Origin: Stenotrophomonas sp. 169
GTDB taxonomy: Bacteria > Pseudomonadota > Gammaproteobacteria > Xanthomonadales > Xanthomonadaceae
Assembly: GCF_014621775.1 (NCBI RefSeq)
Contig: NZ_CP061204.1
Span: 1,756,501-1,820,500, forward strand
Direction: 5' to 3'
Length of the DNA: 64,000 nt
Shown one piece after another: positions 1-9,080 of the stretch; positions within the stretch are counted from its first letter, which is position 1; the number at the start of each line of letters is the position of its first letter. The position numbers and the translations under genes were made by a program. The notes beneath the pieces are model-generated. The model worked only from the letters and a program-made list of their open reading frames with translations, had not been told where the DNA came from and did no database searches.

Positions 1-2
1 CG

Positions 3-3000
3 GTGCTGCAGATCGTCAATGACGACATGCCGTTCCTGGTCGACACCGTGACCATGGCGCTGGCCGAACAGGGCATCGGCGTGCACGTGCTGGGTCACCC
101 GGTGATCCGCTTCGGGCGCGACAAGGCCGGCAAGCTGTCCACGGTCGGGGAGGGTGACGTCGAGTCGGTGATGTTGCTGGAGATGGACCGTCAGTCGCCC
201 GAGGCGATGGCCGACATCGAGCAGAGCATCGGCAAGTCGCTGGAAGAAGTGCGCTCGATCGTGCGCGATTGGCAGCCGATGCGTGACAAGGCGCTGGCCG
301 TGGCCGAAGACCTGGGCAGCCGCCAGCTGCCGGTCGACGATGCCTCGCGTCGCGAGGCGCAGGAGTTCCTGCGCTGGGCGGCCGACAACCACTTCACGTT
401 CTTCGGCTACCGCGAGTACCGCGTGCAGAAGGAAGGCAAGGAAGACGTGCTGGCGCCGCTCAACGATACCGGCCTGGGCCTGATGCGCGGCCGTGACAAG
501 TCTGCCGCACGTCCGGTCAAGACGCTGGCCGCCCAAGGTCTGAACACCACCACCGGACTGAAGGATGCGTTGATCCTGACCAAGACCAATGCCCGCTCGC
601 GCGTGCATCGTGCCGGTTACATGGATTACATCGGCGTGCTGGAGTTCGACGCCAAGGGCCGCATCATCGGCGAGCAGCGCTTCCTGGGCCTGTTCACCTC
701 CAGTGCCTACAACCGCCGTCCGTGGGAAATTCCGCTCGTGCGCCAGCGCTACGAGCACGTGATGGAGCGTTCGGGTCTGTCGTTGTCCAGCCATAGCGGC
801 AAGGCACTGCGCCACATCCTGGAAACCCTGCCGCGCGAAGAGCTGTTCCAGTCCAGCGAAGACGAACTGTTCCGCACCGCCATGGGCGTGCTGGGCCTGC
901 AGGAGCGCGTGCGCAGCCGCCTGTTCCTGCGCCGTGACAAGTATTCCCGCTTCATCTCCGCGCTGGCGTTCCTGCCGCGCGAACGTTTCAACACCGATGT
1001 GCGCCTGCGGATCGAAGCCATGCTGCGCGACGCCCTGCAGGGTGAGCACGTGGACAGTTCGGTGGTGCTCGGCGATTCGCCGCTGGCCCAGGTGCACCTG
1101 ATCGTGCGGCCGAAGGCCGGCCCGGTGGTCGACGTGGACACCAACGCGCTGGAACAGAACCTGGCCCACCTGCTGCGCAACTGGCAGGACGACCTGCGCG
1201 AAGCGCTGGTCACCCGTCACGGTGAGACCGAAGGCCTGCGTATCGCGGCCCGCATCGGCAAGGCATTGCCGGCCGGTTACATCGAAGACAACAGCACCGC
1301 CGTGGCCGCCAGCGATGTCAGCCAGCTTGACGCGCTGACCGGTCCGGACGATCTGCGCCTGAGCCTGCAGACGGTACCGCGCGAGAGCGGTGACGGCCTG
1401 CGCCTGAAGCTGTACCGCCAGCTGGACGACATCCCGTTGTCCGATGCGCTGCCGATGATGGAAAACATGGGCCTGCGGGTCATCTCCGAGCGCCCGTACC
1501 GGCTCTCCGTGGACGACGCGCCGGTGTACGTGCAGGACTTCGAAGTGGAGTCGGTGGCCGGTGCCATCGATGCCGCCAGTGTCGACGAAGCCTTCGGCCA
1601 GACCTTTGCCCGCGTGTGGCACGGTGACGCCGAGAACGACGGCTTCAACCGCCTGGTACTGGCCGCCGGCCTGCATTGGCGCCAGGTCGCCATGCTGCGC
1701 GGTTACTGCAAGTACCTGCTGCAGACCGGCGTGCCGTTCTCGCAGGCCTACGTGGAAGGCACGTTCACCCGCTATCCGCTGCTGGCACGCCTGTTGGTGG
1801 AACTGTTCGAAGCGCGCTTCGATCCGGCGACCGGCAACGAGAGCAAGGACGACATCGCGGCCGGCCAGGCCACGCTGAAGGCGCATCTGGATGTGCTGGC
1901 TGCCGGTGACGACGCCACGCTGAAGGTGCTCAAGGGCGTGGTCGACGCTCGCAAGGGCGACCGCAACTCTCAGATGCAGGCCGCGCGCGATGCGCTGCTG
2001 AAGCTGATGGACCGTGTGTCCAGCCTGGACGAGGACCGCATCCTGCGCAGCTTCATGGGCGTGATCGATGCGACCCTGCGCACCAGTTACTACCAGAGCG
2101 ATGCCAACGGCCAGCCCGGCCATTGCATCAGCTTCAAGTTCGACGCCGCGCTGGTGCCGGACCTGCCCAAGCCGCGCCCGTACCGCGAAATCTTCGTCTA
2201 CGGTCCGCGCGTGGAAGGCGTGCACCTGCGCTTCGGCGCGGTGGCCCGCGGCGGCCTGCGCTGGTCGGATCGTCGCGAAGACTTCCGTACCGAGGTGCTG
2301 GGCCTGGTCAAGGCACAGATGGTCAAGAACACCGTGATCGTGCCGGTCGGCGCGAAGGGCGGCTTCTTCGCCAAGGTGCCGCCGGCCAGCGGTGACCGCG
2401 ATGCGGTGTTCGCCAATGGCGTGGCCTGCTACAAGCTGTTCATCCAGGGCCTGCTGGACATCACCGACAACATCGTCAACAACAAGATCGTGCCGCCCAT
2501 CGATGTGGTGCGCCACGATATGGACGACCCGTACCTGGTGGTGGCCGCCGACAAGGGCACCGCGACGTTCTCCGACATCGCCAACGGCCTGGCCATCGCG
2601 CACGGCTTCTGGATGGGCGATGCATTCGCCTCCGGCGGCTCGGTCGGTTACGACCACAAGGGCATGGGCATCACCGCACGCGGTGCGTGGGAGTCGGTCA
2701 AGCGCCACTTCCGTGCACTCGGCCGTGACAGCCAGAGCCAGGACTTCACCACGGTCGGGGTCGGCGACATGTCCGGCGACGTGTTCGGCAACGGCATGCT
2801 GTTGTCGCGCCACATCCGCCTGCTGGCCGCGTTCGATCACCGCCACATCTTCCTCGACCCGAATCCGGATGCCGCCACCACGTTCGTCGAACGCGAGCGT
2901 CTGTTCACCGTGCCGCGCTCCAGCTGGGCCGACTACGACGCCACGCTGATCAGCAAGGGCGGTGGCATCTTCCCGCGTTCGCTGAAGTCCATCGAGATCA

Positions 3001-4646
3001 CCCCGCAGGTGCGTGAAGCGCTGGGCCTGGAAGACGGCGTCAAGGCGATGTCGCCCAACGACCTGATGAGCGCCATCCTGAAGGCGCCGGTCGACCTGCT
3101 GTGGAACGGCGGCATCGGCACCTACGTCAAGGCAGCCAGCGAGCAGCACAGCGATGTCGGCGACCGTGCCAACAACGCGCTGCGCGTCAACGGCGGCGAG
3201 CTGCGTTGCAAGGTGGTGGGCGAGGGCGGCAACCTGGGCATGACCCAGCTGGGCCGCATCGAGGCGGCGCAGGCCGGCGTCCTGCTCAACACCGATTTCA
3301 TCGACAACTCGGCCGGCGTGGACACCTCCGATCACGAGGTGAACATCAAGATCCTGCTCAACGACGTGGTGCGTGCGAAGAAGCTCACCGTCGAGCAGCG
3401 CAACAAGCTGCTGGCGTCGATGACCGATGAGGTCGCCGCGCTGGTGTTGAACGACAACTATCGCCAGAACCAGGCACTGAGCCTGATGGAGCGGATGGCG
3501 GTCAAGCGCCTGGGTTCCAAGCAGCACTTCATCCGCACCCTGGAACAGCAGGGCCTGCTGGACCGCCAGATCGAGTTCCTGCCGTCCGATGCCGAGCTGT
3601 CCCAGCGCAAGGCGCGCGGCCAGGGCTTGACCCGTCCGGAGCTGTCGGTGCTGCTGTCGTACTCCAAGCTGGTGGCCTTCCAGCAGCTGCTGGAATCGGA
3701 CATCCCGGAAGATCCGTACCTGTCCAAGGAGTTGCAGCGCTACTTCCCGCAGCCGCTGCAGAAGAAGTACGCCGATGCGATGGAACGCCACCGCCTGAAG
3801 CGCGAAATCATCGCTACGGCCGTGACCAACCAGACCATCAACCGGATGGGCGCCACGTTCCTGATGCGCATGCAGGAAGATACCGGTCGCTCCATCGCCG
3901 AGGTCGCCAAGGCATACACCATCAGCCGCGAAACACTGGATGCCCGCGCGCTGTGGGCGCAGATCGATGCGCTGGACGGCACCCTGCCTGAAGCCGTGCA
4001 GATCGACGCGCTGGAAGTGATCTGGAAGCTGCAGCGCGCCTTCGTGCGCTGGCTGCTGTCGCGCCCGGGCCCGATGCCGGGCATCACCGAAGCGGTCAAC
4101 CGGTACCAGGCGCCGTTCAACGACATCCGCGTCGCGTCCGGCGTGCTGCCCGATTCCCAGCGCCCGACCTACGAGGCCTTGGTACAGCAGTGGAACGAGA
4201 AGGGTCTGCCCGCCGCGCTGTCGCAGCAGCTGGCCGAGCTGCACTTCCTGGAACCGGCGTTCGACATCATCGAGCTGGCCCGCACGCGCAAGCTGAAGCC
4301 GGTGGATGTATCGAAGATCCACTTCCGCCTGGGCGAAGCGCTCAGCCTGCCGTGGCTGTTCGAACAGATCGACGCGCTGGAGGTCAACGGTCGTTGGCAT
4401 GCGGTTGCACGCGGCGTATTGCGTGACGAACTGGCAGCGCATCACCGCAATCTGTCCGGCCAGGTGATCGGCACCAAGGGCAGCGGCGCGGAGGCCAAGG
4501 TGGCCGCCTGGATGGGCCGTGACGACAGCAGCCTGCGCTTCACCCTGGCCATGCTCAGCGAACTGGCCGAGCAGAAGACGCTGGACTATCCGACCGTGTC
4601 GGTTGCGGTACAGCGGTTGGGTCAGCTGGCGTCGCACGGTTCGTAA
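3..4646 (+). CDS. gdhB: NAD-specific glutamate dehydrogenase (large, about 180 kDa class), 5' end cut by window edge
   Basis: Catalyses oxidative deamination of glutamate to 2-oxoglutarate with NAD in the cytoplasm, feeding amino-acid carbon to the TCA cycle. The visible 1547 residues are open from the first bases, so the N-terminus, with the rest of its regulatory region, lies upstream; the GTG at position 3 is not a credible start. The catalytic core is clear: the segment VARGGLRWSDRREDF, followed by the KAQMVKNTVIVPVGAKGG stretch (around 2240-2360), is the hallmark of the large bacterial NAD-GDH family. A later GEGGNLGMTQLGR stretch fits the dinucleotide-binding part. The C-terminal several hundred residues form the helical extension found only in this class. 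A hairpin follows the stop. Confidence 0.95.
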   Translation: MLQIVNDDMPFLVDTVTMALAEQGIGVHVLGHPVIRFGRDKAGKLSTVGEGDVESVMLLEMDRQSPEAMADIEQSIGKSLEEVRSIVRDWQPMRDKALAVAEDLGSRQLPVDDASRREAQEFLRWAADNHFTFFGYREYRVQKEGKEDVLAPLNDTGLGLMRGRDKSAARPVKTLAAQGLNTTTGLKDALILTKTNARSRVHRAGYMDYIGVLEFDAKGRIIGEQRFLGLFTSSAYNRRPWEIPLVRQRYEHVMERSGLSLSSHSGKALRHILETLPREELFQSSEDELFRTAMGVLGLQERVRSRLFLRRDKYSRFISALAFLPRERFNTDVRLRIEAMLRDALQGEHVDSSVVLGDSPLAQVHLIVRPKAGPVVDVDTNALEQNLAHLLRNWQDDLREALVTRHGETEGLRIAARIGKALPAGYIEDNSTAVAASDVSQLDALTGPDDLRLSLQTVPRESGDGLRLKLYRQLDDIPLSDALPMMENMGLRVISERPYRLSVDDAPVYVQDFEVESVAGAIDAASVDEAFGQTFARVWHGDAENDGFNRLVLAAGLHWRQVAMLRGYCKYLLQTGVPFSQAYVEGTFTRYPLLARLLVELFEARFDPATGNESKDDIAAGQATLKAHLDVLAAGDDATLKVLKGVVDARKGDRNSQMQAARDALLKLMDRVSSLDEDRILRSFMGVIDATLRTSYYQSDANGQPGHCISFKFDAALVPDLPKPRPYREIFVYGPRVEGVHLRFGAVARGGLRWSDRREDFRTEVLGLVKAQMVKNTVIVPVGAKGGFFAKVPPASGDRDAVFANGVACYKLFIQGLLDITDNIVNNKIVPPIDVVRHDMDDPYLVVAADKGTATFSDIANGLAIAHGFWMGDAFASGGSVGYDHKGMGITARGAWESVKRHFRALGRDSQSQDFTTVGVGDMSGDVFGNGMLLSRHIRLLAAFDHRHIFLDPNPDAATTFVERERLFTVPRSSWADYDATLISKGGGIFPRSLKSIEITPQVREALGLEDGVKAMSPNDLMSAILKAPVDLLWNGGIGTYVKAASEQHSDVGDRANNALRVNGGELRCKVVGEGGNLGMTQLGRIEAAQAGVLLNTDFIDNSAGVDTSDHEVNIKILLNDVVRAKKLTVEQRNKLLASMTDEVAALVLNDNYRQNQALSLMERMAVKRLGSKQHFIRTLEQQGLLDRQIEFLPSDAELSQRKARGQGLTRPELSVLLSYSKLVAFQQLLESDIPEDPYLSKELQRYFPQPLQKKYADAMERHRLKREIIATAVTNQTINRMGATFLMRMQEDTGRSIAEVAKAYTISRETLDARALWAQIDALDGTLPEAVQIDALEVIWKLQRAFVRWLLSRPGPMPGITEAVNRYQAPFNDIRVASGVLPDSQRPTYEALVQQWNEKGLPAALSQQLAELHFLEPAFDIIELARTRKLKPVDVSKIHFRLGEALSLPWLFEQIDALEVNGRWHAVARGVLRDELAAHHRNLSGQVIGTKGSGAEAKVAAWMGRDDSSLRFTLAMLSELAEQKTLDYPTVSVAVQRLGQLASHGS

Positions 4647-4663
4647 GCGCATCCGCACTGATG

Positions 4664-4692
4664 CCCCACGGTTTGCGTTGCACACCGTGGGG
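4664..4692 (+). terminator. Hairpin downstream of glutamate dehydrogenase
   Basis: A perfect 9-bp stem (CCCCACGGT / ACCGTGGGG) with an 11-nt loop begins 17 nt after the dehydrogenase stop. No T-run follows, so it is either a weak terminator or an mRNA 3'-end stabiliser. The call rests on position and symmetry alone. Confidence 0.4.
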
Positions 4693-4785
4693 CCCGTGCA
4701 GAGCGTGCTTCCAGACTCCCGCGCCTCTTTGGCGCGCCCCCCTGACTGAGGGGGCTCTGGTCCGGATACCGTCCGGGCCGGCGGC

Positions 4786-4810
4786 ACGTGGCGCGGTTTC
4801 CGCGCCACGT
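4786..4810. promoter_or_regulatory. Perfect 11-bp inverted repeat with 3-nt loop upstream of nadK
   Basis: ACGTGGCGCGG, a TTT loop, then CCGCGCCACGT gives a perfect 11-bp stem that ends 44 nt before the nadK ATG. A TATGCT hexamer at 4816-4821 right behind it could be a -10 box. The hairpin has no T-run. It may be an operator, an attenuator-like hairpin, or the end of the preceding transcript. Function is inferred only from position. Confidence 0.35.
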
Positions 4811-4854
4811 CCGGTTATGCTCTACCGGTACCCGCGCATCACCGGACAGCCTGC

Positions 4855-5628
4855 ATGAGCGATTCTCCCCGCATTGCGTTTCTTGCCAGCAGTACCGAGC
4901 CGGCACGGCTTGCCTTGGCCGCAATGGTGGCACGGCATGGTGCCCATGCCCCCGAGGACGCGGACGTGCTGTGCCCGCTGGGCGGCGATGGCTTCATGCT
5001 GCAGACCCTGCACCGCTTCGGTCATCTGGGACGTCCCGTGTTCGGGATGAAGCTGGGGACGGTCGGTTTTCTGATGAACCAGTACCGCGACGATGACGAT
5101 GTCGCCCGGCGCATTGCAGAGGCCGAGCCGGCGCACCTGCGTCCGCTGCAGATGATGGCCCTGACCGAATCGGGTTCGACCACCGGGTCGCTGGCCTACA
5201 ACGATGTGTCCTTGCTCCGGCAGACCCGTCAGGCGGCCCATATCGGCGTGGATCTGAACGGCCAGGAACGCGTCGCCGAACTCATCGGCGACGGCGTGCT
5301 GGTGGCGACGCCGGCGGGCAGCACCGCGTACAACTACTCCGCGCACGGTCCCGTGTTGCCCTTGGGCTCAGCGACCATCGCCCTGACCCCGCTCGCCCCG
5401 TACCGTCCACGACGCTGGCGCGGCGCCATCCTCAAGGCGGATACCGAAGTGCGCTTCCGCGTGCTGGACCCGTACAAGCGACCGGTCAGCGTGACGGCCG
5501 ATTCGCATGAGACCCGGGACGTGGTCGAAGTCACCATCCGGGAATGCCGCGATCGCCAGGTCACGCTGCTCTTTGACCCGGAGCACAACCTGGAAGACCG
5601 GATACTGTCAGAACAGTTCGTGTTCTGA
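4855..5628 (+). CDS. nadK: NAD kinase
   Basis: Phosphorylates NAD to NADP, the only route to NADP in most bacteria. The 257-residue protein is slightly shorter than the E. coli enzyme (292). The diagnostic GGDG motif is at residues 43-46, followed by the NDV...R stretch and the glycine-rich [22 protein letters not shown] segment (split here only for naming) that binds NAD. The ATG directly follows a candidate promoter and an inverted repeat. It stands alone between an NAD-dependent dehydrogenase and a 5'-nucleotidase; 49 bp separate it from the latter, so the two may be co-transcribed. Confidence 0.95.
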   Translation: MSDSPRIAFLASSTEPARLALAAMVARHGAHAPEDADVLCPLGGDGFMLQTLHRFGHLGRPVFGMKLGTVGFLMNQYRDDDDVARRIAEAEPAHLRPLQMMALTESGSTTGSLAYNDVSLLRQTRQAAHIGVDLNGQERVAELIGDGVLVATPAGSTAYNYSAHGPVLPLGSATIALTPLAPYRPRRWRGAILKADTEVRFRVLDPYKRPVSVTADSHETRDVVEVTIRECRDRQVTLLFDPEHNLEDRILSEQFVF

Positions 5629-5677
5629 GCGACAATAGGCGGCCGGCAACCGCCGGCTGCAGCAAGGAACCGAGCCG

Positions 5678-6625
5678 ATGGGCGACAACACCCCCCGATT
5701 GTTGACGGTCGCGGTGACAGCACGCGCGCTCTTCGACCTGGAAGAGAGCCACGCACTGTTTGAGAGTGACGGTGTGGATGCCTACGCGCAGTACCAGCGC
5801 GAGCACGAAGATGATGTGCTGGGTCCCGGCGTTGCCTTCCCGGTGGTGCGCAAGCTGCTGGCCCTCAACCAGGGGGCAGGCCCGGAAAACCCGCGGGTGG
5901 AGGTCATCCTGCTGTCGCGCAATTCGGCCGATACCGGCCTGCGTATCTTCAATTCCATCCAGCATTACGGCCTGGACATCATCCGCGCCACGTTCACCGC
6001 CGGTGAACCCACCTGGCCCTACGTGAAGCCGTTTGGCACCGATCTGTTCCTGTCGGCCAATCCGGAGTCGGTGCGCAGCGCACTGCTGCACGGAATTGCC
6101 GCGGCCACCATCCTGCCGAAGCCGCCGGGCGAAACAGCAGCTGCGGCGGCCGACCAGTTCGTGGACATGCGTCGACCGGCGGGACAGTTGCGCATCGCCT
6201 TTGACGGCGACGCGGTGATCTTCGGCGATGAGAGCGAGCGTATTTCGCGCGAGCAGGGCGTTGAAGCGTTCGGCCGGCATGAACGCGAGCGCGCACGCGA
6301 AGCATTGAGCGGCGGCCCGTTCCGTAATTTCCTGTCTGCGCTGCACACGTTGCAGGAAGTCTTCCCGTCCGGCGAAGACGCACCGATCCGTACCGCACTG
6401 GTGACAGCCCGTTCGGCACCGGCACACGAGCGGGTCATCCGCACGCTGCGGGAGTGGGGGGTGCGGCTGGACGAGGCGCTGTTCCTCGGCGGACGGCACA
6501 AGGGCCCGTTCCTGCAGGCCTTCGGCGCGGACATCTTCTTCGACGACTCCCAGCACAACATCGACAGCGCCCGCGAGCACGTCGCCGCTGGCCACGTACC
6601 GCACGGCGTCGCCAACGAACGCTGA
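5678..6625 (+). CDS. 5'-nucleotidase (cytosolic cN-I-like family)
   Basis: A 315-residue protein of the family related to eukaryotic cytosolic 5'-nucleotidase I, which dephosphorylates nucleoside monophosphates. Recognised from the N-terminal pattern LTVAVTARALFDLEESH and the block VFPVVRKL-like/LLSRNSADTGLRIFNSI, typical of this family in Xanthomonadales and pseudomonads. A late FFDDSQHNID segment supplies HAD-like acidic residues. AAGGA lies 11 nt upstream of the ATG. Substrate preference cannot be read from sequence. Confidence 0.85.
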   Translation: MGDNTPRLLTVAVTARALFDLEESHALFESDGVDAYAQYQREHEDDVLGPGVAFPVVRKLLALNQGAGPENPRVEVILLSRNSADTGLRIFNSIQHYGLDIIRATFTAGEPTWPYVKPFGTDLFLSANPESVRSALLHGIAAATILPKPPGETAAAAADQFVDMRRPAGQLRIAFDGDAVIFGDESERISREQGVEAFGRHERERAREALSGGPFRNFLSALHTLQEVFPSGEDAPIRTALVTARSAPAHERVIRTLREWGVRLDEALFLGGRHKGPFLQAFGADIFFDDSQHNIDSAREHVAAGHVPHGVANER

Positions 6626-6688
6626 CCTGCCGTCGCAACACACCCCGGGCGGCCTGCGTCCGGGATCGCGACGTCGCATCACGTCCAG

Positions 6689-6784
6689 GTAGCGCCGACC
6701 CATGGTCGGCGAGCGCCCCGCGCGGCCTGCGTCCGGGGATCGCGATGCCGGAACGAAGGGCCGCCGAGCACGGCTCGGCGCTAC
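6689..6784. repeat. REPIN-like pair of SMAG palindromes (class B plus, class A minus)
   Basis: A GTAG-headed palindrome with GCCGACCCATGGTCGGC (6689-6712) faces an inverted copy of the GCCGAGC..GCTCGGC class ending CTAC (6761-6784). A short direct repeat (GGCCTGCGTCCGGG plus GATCGCGA) lies before and inside the pair, near 6650 and 6724. It sits between converging genes, where such elements commonly lie as mRNA 3'-end hairpins. Confidence 0.85.
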
Positions 6785-6786
6785 AG

Positions 6787-7335
6787 TTACGGTGCCGGTA
6801 TCGCGTTGCGCAGGTCGACCACCCGCCAGCGCAGTCCCTGCGGTTCCAGTACCACCTGCAACGGCGGCTCGGCGGGACCCCGATCTACATCCACCACGAA
6901 CCGATCCAGCCGCTCGAACCGATGCCGGGCTTCCTTCAGCGGTTGCGCCGGCTCGGTGGCACCGTACGCATCGCCGCCCTGCAACTCGTTGCGACCTCGC
7001 TTGTACAGCACGTGTCCCTGCAGCAGGGCGCCGATACCCATCGGGGTGATCATCGTATCGACCGCGGCACCGCCCAGCTGGCCACCCAGCCCGTAGAGCA
7101 GCGCGCCGAACGGGCTTTCGGCCACGCCGGGCCCCGCCTGGCGGACCAGGTAGTCGCTGATCTGTGCGCGCAGGCTGACGCGAACCCGCGGGAAATCGAC
7201 ATAACGTTCCAGGCGGGAGGTATCACGCTGCTCGATGGCGGTGGCCAAGCCATGGACGGTCAGATACGGGCCACTGAACCACCAGCCCGCAAGCGCCAGC
7301 ACCAGCAACACGACAACGGTAATGAGTTTCTTCAT
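6787..7335 (-). CDS. DUF2939 domain protein, membrane-anchored
   Basis: A 182-residue protein that starts with a Lys-Lys N-terminus and a single hydrophobic stretch (about residues 5-22), so it is probably anchored in the inner membrane with a periplasmic domain. The pattern of TVHGLATAIEQRDTSRLERYVDF followed by R-x-S-LRAQI is typical of DUF2939 proteins. Function is unknown. The gene ends almost touching a REP element and lies 63 bp downstream of the aldo/keto reductase stop, in the same direction. Confidence 0.75.
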   Translation of the reverse strand: MKKLITVVVLLVLALAGWWFSGPYLTVHGLATAIEQRDTSRLERYVDFPRVRVSLRAQISDYLVRQAGPGVAESPFGALLYGLGGQLGGAAVDTMITPMGIGALLQGHVLYKRGRNELQGGDAYGATEPAQPLKEARHRFERLDRFVVDVDRGPAEPPLQVVLEPQGLRWRVVDLRNAIPAP

Positions 7336-7398
7336 CGGACAGGCAGCGCAGAGGAGGACACACAGCGTGCCGCATCGCCAAGGCGGCCGGGTTAAGCC

Positions 7399-8388
7399 TC
7401 AGTGACTGGGTGAGCCACTGCCGTCGCCGAAGGCCTCGACCAGCGCCGCCAGGTCGGCCTCCGTCAGCCGGTCCGGATCGGTCTGCAGCACCTGTTCCAG
7501 GCTCGCCACCCGGGTCGTACCGAGGATGCCAGCCGCCACCCCGGGATGCCGCAGCACGTAAGCAAACGCGGTCTGCGCCGGGCGCTGCGAGCGGATCGCC
7601 GCCACCGCCTGCTGCATCGCGCGGGCGCTGTGCATCAGGCGACGGCTGCTCGGTTTCAGCCACGCGCGGGCAAGATACCAGGCATCGGCGAGGCGCGGCA
7701 CACGGGCACGCGCAGGCAGCAGGTGCCCCTGCGCCAGCACCGTACCGGCCAGAACGCCGATGCCGGCCTCGTGCAGCCGGCTGATGTGCGTGCCGCGATC
7801 CTGCTGCAGTGCGTTGTAGTCCAACAGGACCACATCGAAGGCTGCCGGATGCGCCAGCATCCAGTCGAACGTCACCGCCGAATGGGTATTGATGCCCGTG
7901 CTGCGGATGAGCCCGCGCTGTCGCAGCTGCTGCAGCGCGTGCAGCAGCTCATCGGTGATTTCGTGGCCACCGATGCCATGCAACTGATACACGTCAAGGT
8001 AGTCCAGCCCCAGGTTGCGCAAGGACGCCTCGCAGCTGGCGACGATCGCCGCGGGCGAGAAGTCGCGTTGCTCCGCCCCGCTGATGCCCGCTTGGCCGGT
8101 CAGCGTGCCGCCCTTGCTCGAGATCACCAGCGAATCGCGTGGAAAACGTGACAGCAGCGGGCGCAGGATGCGACCGAGCCGAGGTTCCGCGTTGAACCCC
8201 GAGTAGTTGTGGCCCGTATCCAGCAGATTGAGTCCGCGCTCCAGCGCATGGGCCACCACGCGCGCGGCGTCGGCTTCATCGAAGCGCCTGTGCCCCCAGA
8301 ATCCAGAGCAGCCCAGGCCGACGGGCGAAACCTGCAGGCCGGTGCGTCCGAGCGTTCGCCGTTGCTGAGTGAGCGGAGTGGTGGTCAC
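7399..8388 (-). CDS. Aldo/keto reductase
   Basis: A 329-residue NADP-dependent oxidoreductase of the AKR TIM-barrel superfamily. Seen: the N-terminal LGRTGLQVSPVGLGCSGFWG strand pair, the catalytic NLLDTGHNYSG region (Asp and Tyr), SSKGG with the catalytic Lys, and YLDVYQLHG with the catalytic His. I chose the GTG at 8388, because it begins 6 bp after the DUF2461 gene and opens directly onto TTTPLTQQRRTLGRTG; the frame runs further upstream but only as a shadow of the neighbouring gene. The substrate is not predictable; the family reduces sugars, aldehydes and small ketones. Confidence 0.9.
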   Translation of the reverse strand: MTTTPLTQQRRTLGRTGLQVSPVGLGCSGFWGHRRFDEADAARVVAHALERGLNLLDTGHNYSGFNAEPRLGRILRPLLSRFPRDSLVISSKGGTLTGQAGISGAEQRDFSPAAIVASCEASLRNLGLDYLDVYQLHGIGGHEITDELLHALQQLRQRGLIRSTGINTHSAVTFDWMLAHPAAFDVVLLDYNALQQDRGTHISRLHEAGIGVLAGTVLAQGHLLPARARVPRLADAWYLARAWLKPSSRRLMHSARAMQQAVAAIRSQRPAQTAFAYVLRHPGVAAGILGTTRVASLEQVLQTDPDRLTEADLAALVEAFGDGSGSPSH

Positions 8389-8393
8389 GGAAC

Positions 8394-9080
8394 TCAGAAT
8401 TCCAGGTCCAGCGCAGCGCACAGATAGTCCACGAACGGCCCCAGCGCGGCCAGGTCCTTGCCCAAGGTGGAGAGCAGACGCGGCCCCGTCATCATGGTGT
8501 CGTCGAGCGGACGCCACATGACCCAATTACGGTGCTTCAGGTCTTCGATGAACTCGAAATCCGCCGGGAATCCGCGCGGCGGCCGGACCAGTTTTTCCGT
8601 CTGCTCCAGCTCGAACCGTCGACGCAGTGCAGGGGCATGCGCGGCCTGCTTCCAGCTGCCCGGGTTGTCCAGGATGAAATGACGGATGCGCCGCTGGGTG
8701 TCCGGCTCCGGGTGCCACAGCCCTGCGCCGACAAAGCTCCCGCCGGGCTGCAGGTGGATGTAGAAAGACGGTGCGGCGACTTCACGGCGCCGCTCATGGA
8801 ACAGGCGGGCGCCCTGCCAGTTCTTGTACGGTGATTTGTCGTTGGAAAAACGCGCATCGCGGTAGATGCGGAACAACGATCCGCCCATCGTGCGCGTATC
8901 GGCACGGAACTTCGGGCTGACCTCGGCCAGTGCGGGCTGCAGGTCGCCGATCAGGCGCAGGAACGGCTGGCGCACGTGATCTTCGTACTGCCGCTTGTGC
9001 TCGTTGAACCACGGCTTTTCGTTATGCAGGGCCAGGTTGCGCAGGAAGGCGAAGCTGGCATCGGAAAAATAGGCACTCAC
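8394..9080 (-). CDS. DUF2461 (TIGR02453) family protein
   Basis: A 228-residue cytoplasmic protein of a widespread uncharacterised family. The signature NEKPWFNEHKRQYE (residues 19-32), then FRIYRDARFSNDKSPYKNW and FYIHLQPG, is unmistakable. It overlaps exonuclease I by 4 bp (ATGA, 9077-9080) and is followed at once by the aldo/keto reductase, so all three are probably one transcript. No function has been assigned to the family that I can name with confidence. Confidence 0.9.
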   Translation of the reverse strand: MSAYFSDASFAFLRNLALHNEKPWFNEHKRQYEDHVRQPFLRLIGDLQPALAEVSPKFRADTRTMGGSLFRIYRDARFSNDKSPYKNWQGARLFHERRREVAAPSFYIHLQPGGSFVGAGLWHPEPDTQRRIRHFILDNPGSWKQAAHAPALRRRFELEQTEKLVRPPRGFPADFEFIEDLKHRNWVMWRPLDDTMMTGPRLLSTLGKDLAALGPFVDYLCAALDLEF

